From: Phaeovulum sp.
Lineage (GTDB): Bacteria; Pseudomonadota; Alphaproteobacteria; Rhodobacterales; Rhodobacteraceae
Length of the DNA stretch: 64,000 nucleotides
Reading direction: 5' to 3'
Assembly: GCF_030684035.1 (NCBI RefSeq)
Contig: NZ_JAUXPI010000062.1
Span: 1 to 64,000 of the forward strand
Of the stretch, positions 50,191 through 58,813 are shown one piece after another. The notes under the pieces are model-generated. The model was given only the letters and a program-made list of their open reading frames with translations, did no database searches and was not told the DNA's origin. A program made the translations under genes and the position numbers. Position 1 is the first letter of the stretch. Each line of letters opens with the position of its first letter.

Positions 50191-51360
50191 CTACTGCCCA
50201 CCAAGCCGGGCGGCAAGCAGCGCCAGTGCCGCCGCGCCATCGACCCGCAGCGCCACCTGCACCGGCGGGGCGGCCGGGTCGGGGGTCAGCGTGCCCGCGT
50301 CGCGGCTTTGCGCCAGATCGACCGCAAGGCCCATCGGGGTGCAGCCGAAAAGCTCTGGCCGCTCGGCCAGCAGCATCACGCAGGGGTCATGCAACGGGCG
50401 ACTTGTGGCCAGCAGCATCGCGGCTTGATCCACCTCATGGCGCGGCACCCTGCCCGCCCCGATACTGCCCACCGAAGGAGGTGCGTCATGGCTGAAAGAA
50501 CCATCCGCGTGCAAAACGAGTTCGGCCTGCTGTGGTTTGCGGGCTGGCTGTTCACCCTCGGCTACCTTGGGCTGGGGTTCTGGAAGGGGGTCCTCGCGCT
50601 TGTCGTCTGGCCCTACTTCATCGGCGTCGCGCTGACCGCCGCCGGGGCGGGGTGAAGGCGGCAGCGAAACCGTGGTGCTTTCGAAATAGGCCTGAATGAG
50701 CGCCGCCACCGCCACCGCCGCCTTGGTTCCCGAAGCCCGCAATCCGTCGAGATAGGCTGCATCGGCGCGCACCTGCCGCGTCGCGTCCAGCGGAATGAGC
50801 CAGATCGGCAGCCCGGCACCAAGCACGATTGCTGCCGCCTCGGGGTCGGCGGCGATGTTGAACTCGGCCCGCGGCCCCACATTGCCCGCCTCGTAAATCA
50901 CCCCGCCCATGGCGATCAGGCGGCAGATGCGCGCCGCCGCCGCCGGGTGATCGGTCACCAGCCGTGCGAGGTTGGTCAGCGGCCCGAGCGCCAGCACATC
51001 GATGCTGGCGGCAGGTTCGCGCATGAGCAGCGCCGCCAGCCATTCGACCGCGCCCTGCCCCGCTGGTTGCAGCGGATCGGGAAAGCGCACCCCGCCCAGG
51101 CCGTCGTTGCCGTGGATTTCGGAGCTGTCGAACCCCTTGCGCGCCAGCGGTTCCGATGCCCCCGCCACCACCGGCACATCCGCCCGGCCGATCAGCGCCA
51201 GAAGCCTTCCGGCGTTGCGGGTGGTGGTGGCAATGCCGATATTGCCCGCCACCGTGGTAATGCCCAGCACCTCGAAGGCGGGCGATGAGAGCGCGTAGAG
51301 AATTGCCACCGCATCATCAATGCCCGGATCGGTGTCGATCACCGCGCGTATGATTGCCAT
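50191..51360 (-). CDS. Nucleoside hydrolase, in-frame insertion in the C-terminal half
   Basis: This frame reads 389 aa, about 75-80 longer than the family norm. N-terminal VIDTDPGIDDAVAIL (metal Asp cluster), GNIGIATTTRNA, LALGPLTNLA and MGGVIYEAGN (about 151-160) are intact, as is C-terminal RPLHDPCVMLLAERPELFG (about 321-339). Between LIQAYFEST (about 229) and SRPLHDP (about 320) lies a Pro/Gln/Glu-rich stretch with no family character. It is the complement of a small plus-strand gene (50488-50655). The frame stays open through it, so the enzyme may still be made with an extra loop, or the gene may be an evolving pseudogene. Predicted reaction: nucleoside to base plus ribose. Confidence 0.75.
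   Translation of the reverse strand: MAIIRAVIDTDPGIDDAVAILYALSSPAFEVLGITTVAGNIGIATTTRNAGRLLALIGRADVPVVAGASEPLARKGFDSSEIHGNDGLGGVRFPDPLQPAGQGAVEWLAALLMREPAASIDVLALGPLTNLARLVTDHPAAAARICRLIAMGGVIYEAGNVGPRAEFNIAADPEAAAIVLGAGLPIWLIPLDATRQVRADAAYLDGLRASGTKAAVAVAALIQAYFESTTVSLPPSPRPGGGQRDADEVGPDDKREDPLPEPQPKVAEGEQPARKPQQAELVLHADGSFSHDAPPSVGSIGAGRVPRHEVDQAAMLLATSRPLHDPCVMLLAERPELFGCTPMGLAVDLAQSRDAGTLTPDPAAPPVQVALRVDGAAALALLAARLGGQ
50488..50655 (+). CDS. Small membrane protein nested antisense in the nucleoside hydrolase gene
   Basis: This 55-aa product has a charged start (MAERTIRVQNEFG) and two hydrophobic stretches (LLWFAGWLFTLGYLGLGF and VLALVVWPYFIGVALTAAGA). The ATG at 50488 has a near-perfect ribosome binding site, GAAGGAGGTG (50474-50483), with ideal spacing, the best in the window. 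The stop TGA is at 50653-50655. It lies wholly inside the extra segment of the antisense nucleoside hydrolase frame. I read this as a real small gene that was inserted there, rather than a chance frame. The function is unknown. I chose this start over the longer open frame beginning at 50137 because of the ribosome binding site and hydrophobic profile. Confidence 0.72.
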   Translation: MAERTIRVQNEFGLLWFAGWLFTLGYLGLGFWKGVLALVVWPYFIGVALTAAGAG

Positions 51361-51437
51361 GCCTGCGCCCCCTTGCCTCTCCCTCCCCTTTCATAGTGAA
51401 TCGGCACGCAGCCACAAGAGAGGGGTGCAAGGGAGCC

Positions 51438-53303
51438 ATGATGACCGACCTGCCCGACGATCTCATTCTCGATGCCACCGATGAGGTGGTGCTGCGCCAG
51501 GATCTGGTGCAGGTGGCGCTGGGGCGGCGGCAGGCAGACCGCATCCTGCGGGTTGGGCGCATGCTTGATGTCGGCAGCGGCACCTGGGCGGACGATGTCG
51601 AAATCGTCATCCGTGGCCGCCGCATCGCCTTTGTCGGGCCGCGCGGCAGCTACACCGGCAGCGCCGCCGAGGTGGTGGAGCGGCCCGGCCTTGCCGCCGT
51701 GCCGGGTTTTGGCGAGGTCCACAAGCACATCGAAAGCTCGCATCTCACGCCCGAACATGAGGCCGCACTGGTGCTGCCGCGCGGCTGCACCTGGACCTGC
51801 GAGGCGAGCCACGAGTTTTCCAACGTCAACGGCGCGCGCAATCTGGAATTCTGGCTGATGGCGCGGGCGGCGGGGAGCCCGGCGAAAATCTTTCCGCTGC
51901 CCGGCTCGGCGGTGCCGCCGACCGCCTACGAGGGCGGCGGCGGCTGGTTCGGCGCTGCCGAGCAGGCGGAATTCATGGCACACCCGATGGTCGCGGGCCT
52001 CGATGAGGTGATGGATTGGCCGGCGCTGACGCGCCCCGAAAACCCCTCGCATGGGCGGCTTTGGGGCATGATCGGGGCCACGCTGGCGGCGCGCGGCGTG
52101 GTCGAGGGCCACGGCGCGGGGCTGCGCGATCTGCCCGCAATCAACGCCTTTGCCGCGGCGGGGCTTGCCTCGGACCACGAAGCCTGGACGGCCGAGGAAG
52201 CGTGGGACAAGCTTACCCATGGCATCTTCCTGCAAATCCGCGCGCATTCGATGCCCGAGATCCTCAAGGGCCTCATGGCGCGCGGTCTGCGGGACTGGAG
52301 CCAGGTCGCCTTCGCCACCGACGACCGCCCGGCGCAAGATACGCTCGCGATCGGTGCCACCGACCATAACCTGCGGCTGGCGATTGCCAACGGCCTTGCG
52401 CCCGAGGCCGCAATTCAATGCGTGACGCTCAACCCCGCGCGGCACATGCGGCTGACGCCATGGGTGGGCAGCATTGCGCCCGGTCGTTATGCCGACATCG
52501 TGCTTTTGTCCGACCTGGCTGCGGTAACAATTGCCGAAGTCTGGGCCGACGGGCGGCAGGCAAGCGAAGGCAGCCGCTACATCGGCCCCCTGCCGCGGAT
52601 CACCTGGCCGGAATGGGCAACCCGCACGGTGAACCTGCCGCGCCCGCTAGAGGCCGCGGATTTCGCCATTGCCGCCGCACCGGGCCGCGCCAGCATGCAG
52701 GCGGCGGTGCTGCGCCCGTTCCACTGGACGGCCGATTTCCTGACCGAGGAACTGCCCGTATTGGGCGGCGAGGTGCAGCGCGACCCCGCCCGCGCGATCA
52801 CCAAATTCGCTGTGGTGGACCGCTATTCAGGAAAATGTGGCGTCGCGCGGATGTTCTGGCGCGGCTGCGGCCCGGCCACGCCCGACACCGCTCTTGCCTG
52901 CTCGGTGGCGCATGACCAGCACAACATCTGGGTGGTGGGGTCTTCCGACGCGGCGATGGCGCTGGCGGTGAACCGGATCCGCGAAAATCAGGGTGGCTGG
53001 GCGCTGGCCTCGGACGGGCGCATTCTGGCCGACCTCGCCTATGAGGTCGGCGGGTTGATGAGCGCGCGGCCCGCCGAGGCGGTGGCAGCGGGTTACGCGG
53101 CGCTTGAGGCGGCGGCGGCGCGGATCGACTGGCTTTATGAGCCAAGCTTCAGCCCGCGCTGGTTCCCCGGTTTTCCGCACCGTCTGCAATTCGCCACGCT
53201 GACCTGTGCGCCCTGGGCCTGGGTGCTGGTCGCACCCACGGCGGCAGTCCCCGAGGGGTTGGTGAACGTGCAGACGGGGGCAAGCCATAAGGTGGTGTGG
53301 TAG
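51438..53303 (+). CDS. Adenine deaminase-like amidohydrolase
   Basis: This 621-aa protein has an N-terminal amidohydrolase barrel with GFGEVHKHIESSHLTP (the His-x-His metal site), SHEFSNVNGARNLEFW, ATDDRPAQDTLAIGATDHNLRLA and TLNPARHM. A C-terminal adenine-deaminase domain follows, including FAVVDRYSGKCGVARMFWRG, HDQHNIWVVGSSDAAM and GGLMSARPAEAVAAGY. It probably deaminates adenine or a related aminopurine. It is divergent from the nucleoside hydrolase operon across 77 bp, consistent with shared purine control. The ATG at 51438 has AGGGAG upstream; ATG 51441 is equally possible. Confidence 0.85.
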   Translation: MMTDLPDDLILDATDEVVLRQDLVQVALGRRQADRILRVGRMLDVGSGTWADDVEIVIRGRRIAFVGPRGSYTGSAAEVVERPGLAAVPGFGEVHKHIESSHLTPEHEAALVLPRGCTWTCEASHEFSNVNGARNLEFWLMARAAGSPAKIFPLPGSAVPPTAYEGGGGWFGAAEQAEFMAHPMVAGLDEVMDWPALTRPENPSHGRLWGMIGATLAARGVVEGHGAGLRDLPAINAFAAAGLASDHEAWTAEEAWDKLTHGIFLQIRAHSMPEILKGLMARGLRDWSQVAFATDDRPAQDTLAIGATDHNLRLAIANGLAPEAAIQCVTLNPARHMRLTPWVGSIAPGRYADIVLLSDLAAVTIAEVWADGRQASEGSRYIGPLPRITWPEWATRTVNLPRPLEAADFAIAAAPGRASMQAAVLRPFHWTADFLTEELPVLGGEVQRDPARAITKFAVVDRYSGKCGVARMFWRGCGPATPDTALACSVAHDQHNIWVVGSSDAAMALAVNRIRENQGGWALASDGRILADLAYEVGGLMSARPAEAVAAGYAALEAAAARIDWLYEPSFSPRWFPGFPHRLQFATLTCAPWAWVLVAPTAAVPEGLVNVQTGASHKVVW

Positions 53304-53312
53304 CGCATGGGC

Positions 53313-53340
53313 CTTGCCCGGCACCAAGGCAGCGGGCAAG
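53313..53340. terminator. Possible bidirectional terminator hairpin between convergent genes
   Basis: CTTGCCCG (53313-53320) and CGGGCAAG (53333-53340) form a perfect 8-bp stem with a 12-nt loop. GGTGGT (53291-53296) and ACCACC (53341-53346) extend it. It lies between the stops of the adenine deaminase-like and M20 peptidase genes. No T-tract is present, so termination is uncertain. Confidence 0.4.
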
Positions 53341-53346
53341 ACCACC

Positions 53347-54729
53347 CTACCCCGCAAACGCCGCCAGTATCCTCACCCAGCTTCGGATACCGTGGTGAAA
53401 CGAGCTCAGATCGTATTTCTCGTTCGGCGCATGCACCCGGTTGTCAAAGCGCCCGAACCCCACCAGCAGCGCATCCATGCCCAGCCGGTCGCGAAACGCA
53501 TTGAGAATCGGGATCGAACCGCCGGTTCCCGCCACCGCCGCCTCGCGGCCCCATTCTTCGCCCAGCGCAACCAGCGCCTTGCGCAGCAAGACCCCGTCAA
53601 GCGGCATCACCGTGGCGGGGCTGCCGCCGTGCGGGGTAAAGCGCACCGTGCAATCGGCGGGCAGGTGTGCGCGCACATGGGCGCGAAAGGCGGCGCGCAC
53701 CGCCTCGGGGTCTTGCCCGGCCACCAGCCGGAAGGAAACCTTGGCATGTGCCTTGGCCGGGATCACGGTCTTGAAGCCCTCGCCGGTGAAGCCGCCCCAG
53801 ACCCCGTGCACCTCGAACGAAGGCCGCGCCCAGCATTGCTCAAGCACCGATCGGCCCGCTTCGCCCGCAGGGACGCTCAGGCCCACGTCACCCAGAAACC
53901 CCGCCGCGTCAAACGGCAGCCGCGCCCATTGCGCCGCGACCTCGCCCGGCAACTCCCGCACCCCGTCATAAAACCCCGAAAGCGCAACCGACCCGTCGGC
54001 GGCGCGCAAGCTGGCCAGCACCTCCGCCAGCACTTGCAAGGCATTGCGTGCGGCGTTGCCGAAAATGCCCGAATGCAGATCGCGATTGGCGGCGGTGATC
54101 TCGATTTCCTCACCCACGAGGCCGCGCATCATGGTGGTGATCGCGGGGATATCGCGGTCCCACATGTCGGTATCGCAAACCAGCACCACATCGGCCCGAA
54201 GTTCCTCGGCCGCCTCTGCCAGAAACGGCGCGAGCGAGGGTGACGAGATTTCCTCTTCGCCCTCGAACAGCATCGAAACCCGGATCGGCAGGCCGCCGGT
54301 AACCGCCTTCCAGGCCCGACAGGCCTCGATGAAGGTCAGAAGCTGGCCCTTGTCGTCAGAGGCCCCGCGCGCGGCTATCCATGTATCGCCATCGGGGCGC
54401 GCGATCAGGGTCGGCTCGAAGGGCGGTGTCTGCCAAAGCTCCAGCGGGTCGGCGGGCTGCACATCGTAATGGCCGTAAAAGAGCACATGCGGGCCGGGGC
54501 CAGCCGCATGCGCCACCACCATCGGGTGCCGCGCGGTCGGGCGCACCGAGGCATCGAACCCGAGCGCTGCCAGTTCCGCCGCCAGCCATTCCGCCGCGCG
54601 GCGGCAATCTGCGGCATGCGCCGGGTCGGTTGAAACCGACGGAATGCGGATCAGATCAGCGAGCCGGTTGACCGAAGCATCAAGCCCGTCGGTTGCCGCC
54701 GCCAGCACCTTTTCAAGCAAGTCGTTCAT
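53347..54729 (-). CDS. M20-family dipeptidase/deacylase
   Basis: This 460-aa zinc hydrolase has VLFYGHYDVQPADP (metal His and Asp), RGASDDKGQLL (bridging Asp), LFEGEEEISSPSL (catalytic Glu), a further Asp in VLVCDTDMWD, and the C-terminal His in DNRVHAPNEKYD. A dimerisation domain spans about 195-350. Dipeptidase, carnosinase-like and N-deacylase activities all occur in this group. It ends the Pot-type ABC operon and overlaps the amidohydrolase by ATGA, so it probably acts on the imported compound or its product. Confidence 0.88.
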   Translation of the reverse strand: MNDLLEKVLAAATDGLDASVNRLADLIRIPSVSTDPAHAADCRRAAEWLAAELAALGFDASVRPTARHPMVVAHAAGPGPHVLFYGHYDVQPADPLELWQTPPFEPTLIARPDGDTWIAARGASDDKGQLLTFIEACRAWKAVTGGLPIRVSMLFEGEEEISSPSLAPFLAEAAEELRADVVLVCDTDMWDRDIPAITTMMRGLVGEEIEITAANRDLHSGIFGNAARNALQVLAEVLASLRAADGSVALSGFYDGVRELPGEVAAQWARLPFDAAGFLGDVGLSVPAGEAGRSVLEQCWARPSFEVHGVWGGFTGEGFKTVIPAKAHAKVSFRLVAGQDPEAVRAAFRAHVRAHLPADCTVRFTPHGGSPATVMPLDGVLLRKALVALGEEWGREAAVAGTGGSIPILNAFRDRLGMDALLVGFGRFDNRVHAPNEKYDLSSFHHGIRSWVRILAAFAG

Positions 54730-56057
54730 TGGTTTTTCCGTTCCTTGTCTATGAGTTGCATCTCGGCCTTGAAGTGCGCCGCAAGCTGCAACACGTCGCG
54801 CAGTACCTTTCTGCGCTCAAGGCTCAGCACCTCGCGCCCCCGCATCAGCCACCGGCCCGCGACCATCACATCGCGCACATCGCTGGCCAGGCTGGCGAAA
54901 ACAAGCGTCGAATACACGTCATAGACCGGCTGCTGGCGCGCCGCGCCAAGGCTGACCCGGATCAGATCTGCCTCCTTGCCCGGCTCAAGCGAACCGATCC
55001 GGGCAGCAAGCCCCAGCACCTTTGCCCCCTCGATGGTCGCCATCCGGATCACCTCGCGCGCGGGCATGCAGGCGCGGCTGTGGCCCAAGAGCTTCTGGAA
55101 CATTGCCACCGGCGCAAATTGCGCGAACAAATCCAATGTGTTGCCGCTCATTGCTCCATCGGTGGCAATACCGACCGGCACGCCCGCCGCCCGCATCGCC
55201 TCCACCGGTGCGATCCCGCGCCCGGCCTTGGCGTTCGAGCGCGCGTTATGCGCAACGCCCACCCCTGCGGCGGCCATCTGCGCAATCTCATCAGGCGAGA
55301 CGTGCAGGCAATGCGCCGCGATCAGCCCCGGCCGCAACAATCCCGCCCGCGCCACCACTTCGACCGGGCGGCAGCCATGCGTGCGGGCGGCCCAGTCCAT
55401 TTCGCTGTCCATTTCAGCCAGATGGATCTGCACCGGCACGCCCGGGTTGGCCTCGGCAAAGCCCGCGACACGCGCCAGCACCGGAATGTCGGTCGAATAG
55501 GGCGCGTGCGGGGCGATGCTGGGGGTAATGCGCGCATGCCCCGAGAATTCCGCCACAAGCCGCTCGGCAAGCGCGAAACCCTCGTCGATGCTGGCGTGAT
55601 CGGGCGGCGCGAAATTGGCGATGGTCTGGCCCACCACGCCGCGCAGACCCGCACGGTCGAGCACCCGGCCCACCTCGGTCTCGTGGTAATACATGTCGGC
55701 GATGGTGGTAACGCCGCCTTCGATGCTTTCGAAGGCGGCCAGCGCGGTGCCGACGGCGACCATTTCTGGGGTCACGAAGCGCCGTTCCAGCGGCAGGATG
55801 TAGCGCACCAGCCGGTCATCGACATCTTCGCCAAGGCCGCGAAAGAGCGCCATTGCCAAGTGGCAATGCGGGTTGACCATGCCGGGCATCACCACATCGC
55901 CGCCCGCGTCGATCACCTCGGCACCGGGCACAATCGGTGCCGGGCCGGCGCCAAGGGCCAGAATGCGGGTGCCCTCGATCTGCACCCAGCCGCCTGCAAT
56001 CACCTCCATGCCTAGGGTGCAGGGCAGGAGGGTGGCGTTATGGATCAGCGTTGCCAT
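54726..56057 (-). CDS. Amidohydrolase of the MtaD/chlorohydrolase family
   Basis: This 443-aa protein has MPGMVNPHCHLAM (H-x-H), EGGVTTIADMYYHE, IHLAEMDSE, IAAHCLHV and IATDGAMSGNTLDLF, the metal and catalytic pattern of the S-adenosylhomocysteine/methylthioadenosine deaminase and TRZ/ATZ group. SSLEPGK-type C-terminal block (GSLEPGKEADLI) is present. The substrate is unknown; a deamination or hydrolysis of an imported amine or N-heterocycle is plausible. The ATG at 56057 forms TAATG with the ATPase stop; the frame to 56081 overlaps the ATPase and is not preferred. Confidence 0.88.
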   Translation of the reverse strand: MATLIHNATLLPCTLGMEVIAGGWVQIEGTRILALGAGPAPIVPGAEVIDAGGDVVMPGMVNPHCHLAMALFRGLGEDVDDRLVRYILPLERRFVTPEMVAVGTALAAFESIEGGVTTIADMYYHETEVGRVLDRAGLRGVVGQTIANFAPPDHASIDEGFALAERLVAEFSGHARITPSIAPHAPYSTDIPVLARVAGFAEANPGVPVQIHLAEMDSEMDWAARTHGCRPVEVVARAGLLRPGLIAAHCLHVSPDEIAQMAAAGVGVAHNARSNAKAGRGIAPVEAMRAAGVPVGIATDGAMSGNTLDLFAQFAPVAMFQKLLGHSRACMPAREVIRMATIEGAKVLGLAARIGSLEPGKEADLIRVSLGAARQQPVYDVYSTLVFASLASDVRDVMVAGRWLMRGREVLSLERRKVLRDVLQLAAHFKAEMQLIDKERKNQ

Positions 56058-57115
56058 TACTCGGGCGCGAGAATGCAGCACTGCGCCGCCAGCGGCTGCA
56101 ACCGCGCCGCCGCCGCCGGCATCTGCGGCGCACCAAGCGGGCCTTGTGCGGTCAGCGGCCCCGCCGGGGTCGCGCAGAGATACTGATAGGCGCGCCCGAG
56201 ATAGCTGCGCAAGCCCAGGGTGGCGGGCAACCCCGGTGCCTCCGGCGGCAACACCAGCAGCCCCTCGGCCCGCGCCCCAAGCACGAAAGCATCGGGAATG
56301 GCACCATATTCGGCCTGCGACAGCGAAAGCCGCGCGCCGCCTTCGGCCTCGGCCTCAACGCTCTCGCCCTCGCGGGCAACCACCCGCATCGGGATCAGGT
56401 TCTCGAACCCCACAAACCGCGCCACAAAGGCGTTTGCCGGGCGCTGATAAAGCGTCTCGGGCGTGTCGAACTGCATGATCCGCCCCGCCTGCATGATCGC
56501 CACCCGGTCCGAGATCGAAAACGCCTCTTCCTGATCGTGGGTGACGAAAACCGAGGTGGTGCCATTGGCGCGCTGCATCTGGCGGATTTCGGCGCGCATG
56601 CCGACCCGCAGCTTGGCGTCGAGGTTGGAAAGCGGCTCGTCGAACATCAGCAAGGGCGGCTCGATCACCAGCGCGCGCGCCAGCGCCACGCGCTGGCGCT
56701 GGCCGCCAGAAAGCGCGCCGGGCAGGCGGCTGGCCAGGTCGGTCAACTCGACCCGTTCCAGCATCGCCGCAACCCGTGCGGCCCTCTCGGCCCCGCCAAT
56801 GCCGCGCTGCTTGAGCCCGAAGCCGACATTCTCTGCCACCGTCAGATGCGGAAAAAGCGCGTAGTTCTGAAACACCAGCCCGATGTTGCGCCGGTGCGCG
56901 GGAAGCCGCGTCAGGTCCTGATCGCCGAGGCGAATGCGCCCCGATGTCGGCTCCAGAAACCCCGCGATGAGCCGCAAGGTCGTGGTCTTGCCGCAGCCCG
57001 AGGCCCCAAGCAGCGAAACCAGTTCGCCCGCCGCGATCTGCAACGAGAAATCCTCGAGCACCTGCACCTTGCCGTAATGCGCCGAGAGGTCTTCAATGGT
57101 CAGCGGCTCTGTCAT
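56057..57115 (-). CDS. ABC transporter ATP-binding protein (PotA-like)
   Basis: This 352-aa ATPase has Walker A GASGCGKTTTLRLIAGF, Q-loop VFQNYALFPHLTVAENVGF, signature LSGGQRQRVALARAL, Walker B LLMFDEPLSNLDAKLR and switch VTHDQEEA. A C-terminal TOBE-type regulatory domain (about 235-340) follows. This is the polyamine/iron/spermidine class. Its stop overlaps the amidohydrolase start (TAATG), and it follows the second permease by 6 bp. Confidence 0.93.
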   Translation of the reverse strand: MTEPLTIEDLSAHYGKVQVLEDFSLQIAAGELVSLLGASGCGKTTTLRLIAGFLEPTSGRIRLGDQDLTRLPAHRRNIGLVFQNYALFPHLTVAENVGFGLKQRGIGGAERAARVAAMLERVELTDLASRLPGALSGGQRQRVALARALVIEPPLLMFDEPLSNLDAKLRVGMRAEIRQMQRANGTTSVFVTHDQEEAFSISDRVAIMQAGRIMQFDTPETLYQRPANAFVARFVGFENLIPMRVVAREGESVEAEAEGGARLSLSQAEYGAIPDAFVLGARAEGLLVLPPEAPGLPATLGLRSYLGRAYQYLCATPAGPLTAQGPLGAPQMPAAAARLQPLAAQCCILAPE

Positions 57116-57121
57116 GTCAGC

Positions 57122-57910
57122 TCATTTCGCAAGAAAGGTCAGGCCCAGCGTCAGCTCGACCACCGCCATCACGCCCACGGTCAGGAGCATCAGCAGCACC
57201 GAGACGGAGGCGATGACGGGGTCGAAGAACTGCTCGACATGGGCAAGAATCTGGATCGGCAGGGTGGAAACGCCGGGGCCGGTGAGGAACAGCGACACCG
57301 AGACATCGTTGATCGAGGTGATGAAGGCGAGGATGAAGGCGGCGATCACCGCCGAGCGCACATTGGGCAGAACGATGGTGAAGAAGGTCTTGAGCGGCGG
57401 GCTGCCAAGCGAAACTGCCGCCTCTTCCATCGAGAAATCGAAGGCGGAAAGGCTGGCCGAGATCACCCGCACCGCATAGGGCAGTACGATCAGCGTATGG
57501 CCGATGACCAGCGTCGAGAACACCGGCAGATCGGCCGCCACCTGCACCGATTTCAGCAGCGAAAAGCCCAGCACGATCTCGGGCACCAGAATCGGCAGCA
57601 CGAAGACGGTCGAAAGCCAGTGCGGCAACTGGATGCGAAAACGGTTGAGCGCATAGGCGGCGGGCAGGCCGATCAGCAGCGCGAACCCGGTGGCAAGGAA
57701 AGCGATCTGCAGGCTGGTCACGATGGTGCGCCGAAACGCCGCCATCTCGAAGACCTTCACGAACCAGCGCCCCGAAATGCCGCGCGGCGGAAAGGTGAGG
57801 AAGGTGGTATCCGATACCGCCGCCCCGAGGATGATGACCAAGGGCGCGACAAGAAAGAAAAAGACCACAACCGCGAAGGCGATCAGCAGGGGGTGCAGGG
57901 GTTGTTTCAT
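57122..57910 (-). CDS. ABC transporter permease (PotC-like)
   Basis: This 262-aa permease has six hydrophobic segments. The EAA loop SMEEAAVSLGSPPLKTFFTIVLPNV and PAAYALNRFRIQLPHWLSTVFVLPILVPEIV are typical of PotC-class subunits. It starts on the last base of the partner permease (TGATG). Confidence 0.92.
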   Translation of the reverse strand: MKQPLHPLLIAFAVVVFFFLVAPLVIILGAAVSDTTFLTFPPRGISGRWFVKVFEMAAFRRTIVTSLQIAFLATGFALLIGLPAAYALNRFRIQLPHWLSTVFVLPILVPEIVLGFSLLKSVQVAADLPVFSTLVIGHTLIVLPYAVRVISASLSAFDFSMEEAAVSLGSPPLKTFFTIVLPNVRSAVIAAFILAFITSINDVSVSLFLTGPGVSTLPIQILAHVEQFFDPVIASVSVLLMLLTVGVMAVVELTLGLTFLAK

Positions 57911-58743
57911 CAGGTGCTCATCGGGTTCAGGCGGCGGGCGATGCGGGTCATGCCAAGCACCACGGCAACGGTGACCACCACCATGATCGCCGCCACGGTC
58001 GATGCCCCCTGCCAGTCAAAGGCCACCATCGCGCGCTGATAGAGAAGCGTGCCCATGACCATCTGCCGCTCGCCACCCAGAAGCTGCGGCGTGGCGTAAG
58101 AGGTGAACGAGCCGGTGAACACCAGCACCGCCCCGACGATCAGCCCGGGCACCGCCAGCGGAAACACCACCTGCCGGAAGGTCGCCGAAGGGGTTGCGCC
58201 AAGCGAGGCGGATGCTTGCAGCAAATCATCCGGAATCCCCTCAAGCACCCCCACAAGGGTCAGGATCATCAGCGGCACGAACAGATAGACCATCGCCACG
58301 ATCACCGAACCCTCGGTGTAAAGCATGGTCAGCGGCTTTTCGGTAACCCCAAGCCACAGCAGGAAATTGTTCAGGATGCCGTTCTTGCCCAGAATGATGA
58401 GCCAGGCAAAGCTGCGCACCACCACCCCGGTCAGAAGCGGAAACACCGCCGCGATGATCAGGATGCTTTTCAACCGCCCCGGCGCGCGCGACACCACGAA
58501 AGCTGTCAGAAACCCGACAAAAAGCGCAATGACCGTGGTGATCGAAGCGATCTCGACGGTGCGCCACAATACCGCGCGGCGAAAGCTCGAGGTGAAGAAA
58601 TCGACATAGGGCGCAAACGGCCCGCGCGGGTCGCCGAAGGTGGTGGCAATCGTCGCGGCGACCGGCACGATCAGCAGCAGCACCACCAAAAGCGTGGCCG
58701 GGGTGCTCATCAGCCAGCCTGCAAACCGCTTCAGCATCGGCAA
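57910..58743 (-). CDS. ABC transporter permease (PotB-like)
   Basis: This 277-aa permease has an N-terminal helix WLMSTPATLLVVLLLIVPVA, then FVGFLTAFVVSRAPG, SFAWLIILGKNGILNNFLLWLG and the EAA loop PDDLLQASASLGATPSATFRQVVFPL. These are the PotB-class features. It pairs with the PotC-like permease, follows the binding-protein stop by 70 bp, and overlaps the next gene by TGATG. Confidence 0.92.
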   Translation of the reverse strand: MPMLKRFAGWLMSTPATLLVVLLLIVPVAATIATTFGDPRGPFAPYVDFFTSSFRRAVLWRTVEIASITTVIALFVGFLTAFVVSRAPGRLKSILIIAAVFPLLTGVVVRSFAWLIILGKNGILNNFLLWLGVTEKPLTMLYTEGSVIVAMVYLFVPLMILTLVGVLEGIPDDLLQASASLGATPSATFRQVVFPLAVPGLIVGAVLVFTGSFTSYATPQLLGGERQMVMGTLLYQRAMVAFDWQGASTVAAIMVVVTVAVVLGMTRIARRLNPMST

Positions 58744-58813
58744 GCGCCCTTTCTCCGGCCCGGCGGCTGCCGGGTGCAGGCGGAGCAGCCTTCGCCGCTC
58801 CGCCGGTTCGCGA

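Noticed and set aside
50137-50487. Upstream extension of the nested small gene (open frame from 50137)
   Set aside because: The part before 50488 overlaps the phosphoribosyltransferase start and is Arg/Gln-rich; the strong ribosome binding site supports the start at 50488.
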